Shown here: positions 1-6,858 of the stretch, piece after piece
Layout of the letters: every line of letters begins with the position of its first letter
Position numbering within the stretch: position 1 is the first letter of the stretch
Assembly: GCF_030698125.1 (NCBI RefSeq)
Contig: NZ_JAUYNV010000050.1
Span: 1 to 64,000, forward strand
DNA from: Methyloversatilis sp.
GTDB taxonomy: Bacteria; Pseudomonadota; Gammaproteobacteria; Burkholderiales; Rhodocyclaceae
Length of the DNA: 64,000 bases
Direction of reading: 5' to 3'
Notes under the pieces: model-generated
The model's database searches: none
Told to the model about the DNA's origin: nothing
Seen by the model: only the letters and a program-made list of their open reading frames with translations
Translations under genes and position numbers: made by a program

Positions 1-227
1 TTGATTCGTATGAGCACTTCAATTTAGTTGTCATGCGCATTTCAATCGCCCCAAGTTCCCCTGAAACGACATCTACACGCCGTTACAACCATGCCGTGCC
101 CACACCTATCGGCTGTTTGTGTTTTTAAAGAGCTTCGCTGCAATTTCGTGCAGCACAGAAATGAGACTGTAACACAATTTCGAATCTGCGACTACTTTTT
201 CTCTCACCCTTACCGCTCGTAAATCGG
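1..227. other. Window edge, no gene seen
   Basis: No convincing gene lies here. A 64-codon reading frame at 28-222 has no ribosome binding site and no recognisable protein features. The stretch lies downstream of the tRNA on the minus strand, and I see no clear terminator hairpin. Confidence 0.5.
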
Positions 228-304
228 TGGTTGCGGGGACAGGATTTGAACCTGTGACCTTCGGGTTATGAGCCCGACGAGCTGCCAGACTGCTCCACCC
301 CGCG
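228..304 (-). tRNA. Initiator tRNA-fMet (CAT)
   Basis: The minus strand folds as a 77-nt tRNA with an encoded CCA end at 228-230. The anticodon CAT is the complement of 268-270, within the GGGCTCATAACCC anticodon arm. The G-C pairs next to the anticodon loop and the unpaired C1-A72 at the top of the acceptor stem are the hallmarks of the bacterial initiator, so this is fMet rather than elongator Met or tRNA-Ile2. It stands alone, divergent from the kinase gene that follows. Confidence 0.95.
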
Positions 305-395
305 TTCGAGAGAAAAAGATTATGACTGGTCGAATGAAGAAGGTCAACCCCACCTGATAAATTTGGTGTGGATTGCGGAGCGGCGCGATCGGATA

Positions 396-441
396 CTCTC
401 CGGCGACGAACGGAAGGTCTCTCCGGCGACGAACGGAAGGT
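396..441. repeat. 23-bp perfect tandem duplication
   Basis: Two exact head-to-tail copies of a 23-bp unit (396-418 and 419-441, beginning CTCTCCGGCGACG) lie between the tRNA and the kinase start. The length is not a multiple of three, so the duplication argues against the longer reading of the kinase frame that would start at 363. It may be simple slippage or a duplicated binding site. Confidence 0.85.
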
Positions 442-488
442 CGTCGGGGAAAGCGTGCGGATGTGCAAGCAACCATATATATAGGCGA

Positions 489-1457
489 ATGAAACGGACT
501 TACATCAGGAAGCACAGGCATCAGATTGAGCTTGCGCTCATCGTAGCCACTGCGGCCATCACATTCGTCGCAAGTTCGCAGGCGGAGCTTTACGAGCGGT
601 TCCATACGCTGCTTACGCGGTATGAAGTTGTCCAGGCAGACGAGTTGTTCATTGCGTTGCTTGGTCTTACGGTGGCGCTGACGCTTTTCTCAGCGATGCG
701 GTGGCGCGATGCACGACATGAGCTGGCCTCGCGTGTCGCCGCCGAAAGACGACTGAAACGGCTTGCCACACGCAACCGCGAGTTGGCTCAGGCCTTGATT
801 GGCCTTCAAGAGGCCGAACGACGGCGCTTTGCACATGAGCTTCATGACCACTTCGGGCAGTGCTGCAACGCGATTCGGATCGATGCGGTTTTCTTGCGCG
901 ATCACCTTGAGGATCCCTCAGCGGAGAAGCGCGCGGCTGACCGTATTGCGGAATCAGCAGACGACCTTTACCAGACGGTACGGGGATTGCTCTACGAACT
1001 GCGTCCGGCGAGTCTGGACAGCCTCGGGTTGCTCGGGGCCGTGCAGTCGCTGTGCGAATCATGGGAAGAGCGATCAACGATAAACTGCGCCCTGCTTCCA
1101 CGGGGAAACCTCGATGATCTCGGTGAAGACGCCAACATTGCAATCTTCCGCATCATCCAGGAGTCTCTTTCCAACGTCATGAAACACGCCAATGCCAGCC
1201 ACGTCCGAATCGTCCTCGGTCATCATGCCGATACCGATACGATCGAACTTGCCATCGAGGATGACGGTGGCGGATACGATGCAGTCAGAGTGCGCCCCGG
1301 TCTGGGCTGGCTGGGCATGGGCGAACGCGCGTCCATGCTCGGTGGTGCGCTGACGATAGACACGAGTTCGCTGGGCGGTGTCATGGTGAGTTGCAGCTTT
1401 CGACATCCGGCACACGCTGACGCCATCGAGCGCCATAAGGTCAAGGACCATGATTGA
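489..1457 (+). CDS. NarL-family sensor histidine kinase
   Basis: The product is a 322-residue membrane sensor kinase. Two membrane segments (about residues 13-30 and 52-70) bracket only about 20 periplasmic residues, so it probably senses membrane state or a partner rather than a soluble ligand. A linker helix leads to the HisKA_3 box ELHDHFGQ, with H119 the likely phosphorylated residue. The ATP-binding domain shows an ESLSN N-box, DDGGG and GLGMGER-like glycine loops. ATG 489 is chosen because the frame upstream (to 363) crosses the tandem duplication and adds a low-complexity arginine-rich leader. The Shine-Dalgarno is weak. The gene overlaps the regulator by 8 nt, so the pair is co-translated. 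The signal is unknown. Confidence 0.92.
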   Translation: MKRTYIRKHRHQIELALIVATAAITFVASSQAELYERFHTLLTRYEVVQADELFIALLGLTVALTLFSAMRWRDARHELASRVAAERRLKRLATRNRELAQALIGLQEAERRRFAHELHDHFGQCCNAIRIDAVFLRDHLEDPSAEKRAADRIAESADDLYQTVRGLLYELRPASLDSLGLLGAVQSLCESWEERSTINCALLPRGNLDDLGEDANIAIFRIIQESLSNVMKHANASHVRIVLGHHADTDTIELAIEDDGGGYDAVRVRPGLGWLGMGERASMLGGALTIDTSSLGGVMVSCSFRHPAHADAIERHKVKDHD

Positions 1458-2100
1458 AGTACTGCTTGTCGACGACCACCCTATCGTTCGCTCAGGTTAT
1501 GCACGATTGCTTGAAACGGGTCGCGACATTCACGTCGTCGCAGAAGCCGAGGACGCCGATTCGGGCTATCTCGCCTATACAGCACATTCACCCAAGGTGA
1601 CGGTAACCGACCTGTCACTGCCCGGTTCAAGCGGCATCGATCTGATACGCCGCATCAGGGCTCGTGATGCGGGTGCCAAGGTATTGGTATTCAGCGTGCA
1701 CGATGAAGCAGTGGTCGTCGAGAAAGCGCTGCAGAGCGGAGCCAGTGGTTTCATCAGCAAGCGCAGCGCGCCGGAAGTGCTGCTCGAAGCCGTTCGTCAC
1801 GTAGCACGCGGTGAGCGCTATCTGAGTACCGACGTAAAAAGGGCTTTCGAACTTCGTTCGCCCGACGCCGAACGTTCCATCATCAATGACCTTTCACCGC
1901 GTGAGTTCGAGGTGTTCCGCCTCCTCGCGCAGGGGTTGTCGGCCGCTGAGTGCGCCACGATGCTCAACCTCAGCCAAAAGACGGTCGCCAACTACCAGGC
2001 TCTCATCAAGGAGAAACTCGGTGTCGGCACATCGGCGGCACTGGTGCATCTCGCACTTCGGTTAGGTGTTGTGCCTCCACTCGGACCAAAGCAGGACTGA
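1450..2100 (+). CDS. NarL/FixJ-type response regulator
   Basis: This 216-residue regulator has an N-terminal receiver domain (acidic D8/D9, phosphoacceptor D54, K104) and a C-terminal LuxR-type helix-turn-helix at about 148-205. It is the partner of the overlapping kinase. The next gene on the same strand is a TonB-dependent receptor, and the gap between them holds strong dyad sequences, so that receptor is a plausible target; this is inference from position. The receiver and DNA-binding domains are complete. Confidence 0.94.
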   Translation: MIEVLLVDDHPIVRSGYARLLETGRDIHVVAEAEDADSGYLAYTAHSPKVTVTDLSLPGSSGIDLIRRIRARDAGAKVLVFSVHDEAVVVEKALQSGASGFISKRSAPEVLLEAVRHVARGERYLSTDVKRAFELRSPDAERSIINDLSPREFEVFRLLAQGLSAAECATMLNLSQKTVANYQALIKEKLGVGTSAALVHLALRLGVVPPLGPKQD

Positions 2101-2116
2101 ACTTCGCTCGCAAACT

Positions 2117-2154
2117 ATCGGGAAAAACTCCCGATACCGGGAGTTTTTCCCGAT
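2117..2154. promoter_or_regulatory. 17-bp inverted repeat made of two CGGGA-N5-TCCCG dyads
   Basis: Arms 2117-2133 and 2138-2154 are exact reverse complements around a 4-nt loop. Each arm also contains its own dyad CGGGA-N5-TCCCG (2119-2133 and 2138-2152), with centres 19 nt apart. It starts 17 nt after the regulator stop and lies about 105-140 nt before the receptor start. It could be a terminator, but no T-run follows outside the stem. Two stacked operator sites for the LuxR-type regulator is an equally good reading. Confidence 0.7.
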
Positions 2155-2196
2155 CTTTCCCGAAGAGCGTTCGCTATCTTCCGCTGCGGTCGCGCC

Positions 2197-2214
2197 CTGC
2201 GACTGCAGTCGCAG
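2197..2214. promoter_or_regulatory. 18-bp perfect palindrome upstream of the TonB receptor
   Basis: CTGCGACTGCAGTCGCAG is an uninterrupted perfect palindrome 44 nt before the receptor start codon. Without a loop it is a poor RNA hairpin, which favours a protein binding site or a leader mRNA element. Confidence 0.6.
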
Positions 2215-2257
2215 CGCCTCGCAGACTGGCGCGCGACGCAACTTGAGGAGATTTCAG

Positions 2258-4516
2258 TTGAACACACATCACGGCGCAGCACGACTGCGTCTGACGCCGC
2301 TTGCAATGGCCATTGCCGGACTGCTTGGTACTACGGTCACCATTGCAGCGGAAGTTCGGACCGTTGCCCCGACCGTTGAAGTCGTCGGCACGTCTCCGAT
2401 CCCCGGTCTCGACCGGCCGAAGGACGAGATCCCGTCGAACGTGCAATCGATCCGCCGCGATCGACTTCGCGACACCGGAGCAGCAGGCTTGCCGGAGCTT
2501 CTTGGCAGCCAGTTGCAAGGCGTCAACGTCAATGAAATCCAGGGCAACCCCTACCAGGCCGACGTGAATTACCGCGGCTTCACCGCAAGCCCGTTGCTCG
2601 GCACTCCCCAAGGCCTGTCGGTGTACCAGGACGGGGTGCGCATCAACGAACCGTTCGGCGACGTTGTGAATTGGGACCTGATCCCGCGCAACGCGATCGC
2701 ATCGATGGACCTGATCCCGGGCTCGAATCCGCTGTTCGGCCTGAACACGCTTGGCGGCGCGCTGGCTATCCGCACGAAGGACGGCTTCAGTCATGCCGGC
2801 ACCGGGCTGGAAGCCTACACCGGCAGCTTCGGCCGCCATGCGGTCACCGCCGAGCACGGCGGCAACAACGGCGAACTGGGCTGGTATTTCACCGCCACGC
2901 GCTTCAAGGAAGACGGCTGGCGCGATTCCTCGCCGTCGGACGTCAATCAGTTCTTCGGCAAGATTTCGCATCGTTCCGCAAAACACGAGCTCGACCTGAA
3001 CCTCACTCACGCCAACAGCGATCTCATCGGCAACGGCCTGACGCCTCTGTCGTTCTACGAACAGCGGCGGAAATCGATCTTCACGTCGCCCGACAACACC
3101 CGAAACCGGATGACCATGCTGTCGCTGAATGGCGGCTACTGGCTGGACGACGTGCACAAACTGTCAGGCACGGTCTATGTCCGCACGAACAACGTACGCA
3201 CGCTCAACGGCGATGCCAATGACGAGTTCGCCGCCCCGGGCGACCCGGAAGGCGTACTCAACCGCACCCGCACGCGCCAACTGGGTTACGGATTCAGCGC
3301 CCAGTGGGCAAAGATTCTTGACGACCGTCAGCTGGCAGTCGGCACGACCTATGACCACAGTCGTACCCGCTTCCAGCAGACCGAGCAGGAAGGTGACTTC
3401 AATCCGGACCGTTCGGTGAATCCGACCGACACGGAAGAGGATCCCGACCCCAAGCTGCGGGGCCGCACGCAGACCTGGAGCCTTTTCGCCACCGGTACCT
3501 GGAAGCCGGTGCCGGAAGCCGCCGTGTCGATGTCGGCACGCTACAACCACACCAGCGTGAAGACGACCGACCAGCTGGATGCCACGTCCAGCCTCAACAG
3601 CGACTACACCTACAGCAAGATCAACCCGGCGCTCGGCGCCACCTATGCGCTGACTCCGGCAGTCACGATATACGCCAACGCGCAGCAGGGAAATCGGGCG
3701 CCCAGTCCGATCGAACTGGGCTGTTCCGACCCGAACGAGCCATGCAAGCTGCCCAACGCGATGCAGGCCGATCCGCGACTCGACCCGGTGGTCACCCGCG
3801 GCATCGAGTTCGGCATCCGTGGCGTCGCAGGTCCGATTCGCTGGAACGCGGCTGCTTTCGGTTCAGTAAGCCGGGACGACATCCTGTTCGTGTCCAGCAA
3901 CACGGTCGGCCAGGGCTACTTCAAGAACTTCGGCAAGACGCAGCGCCACGGCGTCGAACTGGGCGTGGGGGGCGACTACGGCCAGATGGCCTGGCGCGCC
4001 GGCTACACTTGGGTGGATGCGACTTACCGCTCGGGTGAGTGGGTCGTATCCACGGAAAACTCGTCCGCAATGCCAACTGGCGACCCAAAGGAGGGGCAGA
4101 TCCGGATCGAATCCGGCGACCGCATTCCGGGCATCGCCGAGCATAGTTTCAAGCTGGGGCTGGACTGGCGCCCGACGCAGTGGCTGACACTCGGTTCCGA
4201 CATCGTGACGCACTCCGGTGTGTATGTACGCGGCAACGAAAACAACCAGCACGACGAAGGTGGGAAGACAGCCGGCTTCAGCGTGGTCAACCTGGTCGCA
4301 ACCGCCCAGCTGGGTGCCGGATGGTCGGCATTTGCCCGCATGAACAACGTGTTCGACAAACACTACTTCACCGCCGGCCAGATCGGCGAAAACCCCTTCG
4401 TCGGCCCGAACAACAGTTTCGATCCGGACGACAACAACTGGCGCGATGAAACCTTCTATGCGCCGGGTGCCCCGCGTGCCGGCTGGATCGGCGTTCGGTA
4501 CCGTTTCGGCGGGTAA
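2258..4516 (+). CDS. TonB-dependent outer-membrane receptor
   Basis: The product is a 752-residue receptor for energy-driven uptake across the outer membrane. The signal peptide is followed by a TonB-box-like segment (TVEVVG), a plug domain (about 45-160, with NYRGF and PEL.LGSQLQGV) and a beta-barrel ending in RYRFGG. The start is taken at TTG 2258, because GAGGAG lies 7 nt upstream and it gives a normal export signal (LRLTPLAMAIAGLLG). Longer in-frame starts run through the palindromes. The substrate cannot be told; siderophore, cobalamin or another metal complex are all possible. It is likely controlled by the two-component pair upstream. The two glycines after the last aromatic residue are slightly unusual for barrel assembly. 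Confidence 0.93.
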   Translation: MNTHHGAARLRLTPLAMAIAGLLGTTVTIAAEVRTVAPTVEVVGTSPIPGLDRPKDEIPSNVQSIRRDRLRDTGAAGLPELLGSQLQGVNVNEIQGNPYQADVNYRGFTASPLLGTPQGLSVYQDGVRINEPFGDVVNWDLIPRNAIASMDLIPGSNPLFGLNTLGGALAIRTKDGFSHAGTGLEAYTGSFGRHAVTAEHGGNNGELGWYFTATRFKEDGWRDSSPSDVNQFFGKISHRSAKHELDLNLTHANSDLIGNGLTPLSFYEQRRKSIFTSPDNTRNRMTMLSLNGGYWLDDVHKLSGTVYVRTNNVRTLNGDANDEFAAPGDPEGVLNRTRTRQLGYGFSAQWAKILDDRQLAVGTTYDHSRTRFQQTEQEGDFNPDRSVNPTDTEEDPDPKLRGRTQTWSLFATGTWKPVPEAAVSMSARYNHTSVKTTDQLDATSSLNSDYTYSKINPALGATYALTPAVTIYANAQQGNRAPSPIELGCSDPNEPCKLPNAMQADPRLDPVVTRGIEFGIRGVAGPIRWNAAAFGSVSRDDILFVSSNTVGQGYFKNFGKTQRHGVELGVGGDYGQMAWRAGYTWVDATYRSGEWVVSTENSSAMPTGDPKEGQIRIESGDRIPGIAEHSFKLGLDWRPTQWLTLGSDIVTHSGVYVRGNENNQHDEGGKTAGFSVVNLVATAQLGAGWSAFARMNNVFDKHYFTAGQIGENPFVGPNNSFDPDDNNWRDETFYAPGAPRAGWIGVRYRFGG

Positions 4517-4555
4517 GCGGCGGTGCCCCGCAGTGCCGGGGCCACTGCGGCCACA

Positions 4556-4587
4556 ACGACAAAGGCACCTTGCGGTGCCTTTGTCGT
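4556..4587. terminator. Bidirectional terminator between convergent genes
   Basis: A perfect 14-bp stem (4556-4569 with 4574-4587) with a 4-nt loop carries AAA on one side and TTT on the other. It lies between the receptor stop and the last gene of the formate dehydrogenase cluster, and can serve both strands. Confidence 0.85.
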
Positions 4588-4601
4588 TTCCGTGGGTTGG
4601 C

Positions 4602-4898
4602 TTACCTGGCGGCCGGCGCCTGTGCCGGCGCAGCGGCGGGCGGCGCTGGGGGTACCGCCGGAGGTGCAATAGGCGTCGGCGTCACGGTCACTCCCTGCGC
4701 CTTCATCCGTTCAATGTACTTTCCCGCCACCGCATCCTGCGAGGCGGCCAGCAATCCGGCCGCCTTCTTGTCGCCTTCAGCCGCCTTCGCTTTCTTCTCG
4801 GCCGCAGCAGCCTTCTGTTCTTCCGTCATTTCCGGAAGCTTGGCCAGCGCACCGGTGGCCAGCAGCGCACCGAGCATCAACACCAGTAGCCTGTTCAT
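4602..4898 (-). CDS. Small exported Ala/Pro-rich protein, end of the fdh cluster
   Basis: This is a 98-residue protein of no family I can name. It has a clear Sec signal peptide (cleavage near ATGALA), a lysine/alanine-rich helical middle and a proline/alanine-rich tail (PPAVPPAPPAAAP) typical of a flexible periplasmic linker. GGAGG lies 9 nt before the ATG. It starts 16 nt after the cytochrome b subunit gene and ends against the terminator, so it is the last gene of the operon. A periplasmic role linked to formate dehydrogenase is possible, but only position supports it. Confidence 0.8.
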   Translation of the reverse strand: MNRLLVLMLGALLATGALAKLPEMTEEQKAAAAEKKAKAAEGDKKAAGLLAASQDAVAGKYIERMKAQGVTVTPTPIAPPAVPPAPPAAAPAQAPAAR

Positions 4899-4914
4899 AC
4901 AAGTAGTCCTCCGA

Positions 4915-5937
4915 TCAGACGCGGGCCGTGACGGGCATCCCGCCAGCCGGCTGTGTCGCGGGTTGAGTTTTCATCGCCTCGTCGTACCACAGTTCGTGGT
5001 GTTCCCTGGCCCAGGTTTCGTCCACGTAGCCGGTCTTCATGCCGTCGAGCGCGCTTTCCATGCCGATGCTGCCTATATATATATGCGCAAGCGACAGCGT
5101 CATCACCAGCAGAGACCCGATCAGGTGCACGATGTTTGCCGTCTGCATCACCCAGCGCCCCTGTTCGAAGTTCGGGAAATTCAGCACCAGGCCACTGACC
5201 CCGACAATCGTCGACAAGCCGACCACTCCGAGCCAGAACCAGGTTTTCTCGCCGAAGTTGAAGCGATGAGATGGCACATGTTCACCGGTCAGCAAGCCAC
5301 CTGCCTTGCGTATCCACAGTGCGTCGATCGACTGCCAGATGTTGTCCTTGATGAACAGCACGATGAAGACGACCACCGACAGGATGAAAAGCGGTCCGAT
5401 GAAGTTGTGGACGTTCTTGCACACCACGGCCACAGTGGCGAACAGCGAGTAGCCGAACACCGGCAGCAGAACATGCTTGCCGAACAGCATCACCAGACCG
5501 CTGACGGCGAGTACGCAGAACGAAATCGCCATCGCCCAGTGTGATGCACGCTCCAGCGAATTGAAACGATGGATCAGACGGCCGGTCTTCGCGCCGGAGA
5601 GCATGATCGGCCCCTTCAACTTGAAGAACACCGCGAGCAGTATCACCATGGCGCAGAAGGCGATGCCGCCGTACAACATCACCGGCCCGTTGCGCAACGC
5701 GCGCCAGGTCTGGCCCCCCGACTGGATCAACACACCGGTCTCGACCCCCTTGACAGTCGTGTAGTGAGCGTCACCCGAGCGCACCTCGCGCCATACCGGT
5801 GCGTTGTTCAGCGGCTGGAACTGCTGGCTGGTCGCCTGCTCGGCCGCATCGGCCGCCAGCGCGGGCTGTAACGGCAGCGCCATCAGCGCACCGATGCAAC
5901 ACAGCAGACGGACGAGCCATGAGAAGTGTTGAGTCAT
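4915..5937 (-). CDS. Formate dehydrogenase cytochrome b (gamma) subunit
   Basis: This 340-residue membrane subunit carries electrons from the periplasmic formate dehydrogenase to quinone. It has a cleavable signal peptide and a roughly 75-residue periplasmic stretch. Four to five membrane helices follow, with conserved heme-ligand histidines (RFNSLERASHW, KNVHNF, SLAHIYIG), as in FdnI/FdoI-type diheme cytochrome b. The N-terminal extension makes it longer than the roughly 217-residue E. coli FdnI and like the larger FdhC forms. AGGAGG lies 6 nt before the ATG. Confidence 0.93.
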   Translation of the reverse strand: MTQHFSWLVRLLCCIGALMALPLQPALAADAAEQATSQQFQPLNNAPVWREVRSGDAHYTTVKGVETGVLIQSGGQTWRALRNGPVMLYGGIAFCAMVILLAVFFKLKGPIMLSGAKTGRLIHRFNSLERASHWAMAISFCVLAVSGLVMLFGKHVLLPVFGYSLFATVAVVCKNVHNFIGPLFILSVVVFIVLFIKDNIWQSIDALWIRKAGGLLTGEHVPSHRFNFGEKTWFWLGVVGLSTIVGVSGLVLNFPNFEQGRWVMQTANIVHLIGSLLVMTLSLAHIYIGSIGMESALDGMKTGYVDETWAREHHELWYDEAMKTQPATQPAGGMPVTARV

Positions 5938-5946
5938 CGCAGCCTC

Positions 5947-6171
5947 CTAACCGTTGATGCGGCGGTATTCGTTCTGGCTCTGGTTGCGCGCCTTGATGGT
6001 GGCTTCCCATTGCGCACGGTCACCCGCGAACGATTCGTTGTCCCACGGCTTGGTGTCGGGCTTGCCCTGGTACTGGCCCTGCTTGTAGACCACCACCCGT
6101 TCGTGTTCGCCGCAGCCGGCCAGCGACACCGCCACGGCGGCGACAAGAACCGATCCAGTCAGTCGTCTCAT
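5947..6171 (-). CDS. Small lipoprotein between the FDH iron-sulfur and cytochrome subunits
   Basis: This is a 74-residue lipoprotein with lipobox LAGC (cysteine at about residue 20) and a 54-residue polar mature part rich in Q, N, K and R (RNQSQNEYRRING at the end). Its start overlaps the stop of the iron-sulfur subunit by 4 nt, and GGGAGG precedes it. The cytochrome gene begins 9 nt after its stop, so it is made together with the complex and is probably an accessory or structural part. I do not recognise a named family. Confidence 0.82.
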   Translation of the reverse strand: MRRLTGSVLVAAVAVSLAGCGEHERVVVYKQGQYQGKPDTKPWDNESFAGDRAQWEATIKARNQSQNEYRRING

Positions 6172-6794
6172 GATTTGCCTCCCGCATCAGGTTGCCGGGC
6201 CGGTGCGTCCGGCTTGCCGTAGGCGGTCGACCAGCCCCAGATGTCGGCGCCCTTGCCGCGCGTGGTGACGCGCTGGCGGTAGATGTCGGCCAGCACGTCG
6301 GCATCGCCACCGAGCAGCGCCTTGGTCGAACACACCTCGGCGCACAGCGGCAGCTTGCCTTCGGCGAGGCGGTTGCGGCCATACTTGCGGAATTCGTCTT
6401 CCGAAGCGTTCTTCTCCGGGCCGCCGGCGCAGAAGGTGCACTTGTCCATCTTGCCGCGCAAGCCGAAAGCACCCGCCTGCGGAAACTGCGGCGCGCCGAA
6501 CGGACAGGCGTAGAAGCAGTAGCCGCATCCGATGCACAGATCCTTGTCGTGCAGCACGACGCCCTCGTCGGTGCGGTAGAAGCAATCGACCGGACACACC
6601 GCCATGCAGGGCGCGTCGGAACAGTGCATGCAGGCAACCGACATCGAGCGCTCGCCGGGCACACCGTCGTTGATGGTCACGACGCGCCGGCGATTCACGC
6701 CCCAGGGCACTTCGTGTTCGTTCTTGCACGCGGTGACGCAGCCATTGCACTCGATGCAGCGCTCTGCGTCACAGATGAATTTCATTCTTGCCAT
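6168..6794 (-). CDS. Formate dehydrogenase iron-sulfur (beta) subunit
   Basis: This 208-residue ferredoxin-like subunit moves electrons from the catalytic subunit to cytochrome b. Four [4Fe-4S] sets are visible (C13-C16-C19-C23, C55-C58-C63-C67, C87-C90-C93-C97, and C119-C122 with LCAEVC). Unlike E. coli FdnH it has no C-terminal membrane helix, so it resembles the shorter FdhB type. It has no signal of its own and is probably exported with the Tat-bearing catalytic subunit. GGAGG lies 6 nt before the ATG. Confidence 0.95.
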   Translation of the reverse strand: MARMKFICDAERCIECNGCVTACKNEHEVPWGVNRRRVVTINDGVPGERSMSVACMHCSDAPCMAVCPVDCFYRTDEGVVLHDKDLCIGCGYCFYACPFGAPQFPQAGAFGLRGKMDKCTFCAGGPEKNASEDEFRKYGRNRLAEGKLPLCAEVCSTKALLGGDADVLADIYRQRVTTRGKGADIWGWSTAYGKPDAPARQPDAGGKS

Positions 6795-6858
6795 GTTGTC
6801 CTCCGTTCTCCGCGGCGGTCCCGACCAGGCGCCCGCCGCGTGGGTTGCATCGCGCGTT

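Noticed and set aside
470-485. TATATATA runs near 476, 5073 and 43249
   Set aside because: Three short runs stand out in GC-rich DNA, but two lie inside well-supported genes (cytochrome b and truC) and encode normal residues.
2066-2257. Longer N-terminus for the TonB receptor
   Set aside because: It would begin in the regulator gene and run through two palindromes; the TTG at 2258 has a strong ribosome site and a proper signal peptide.
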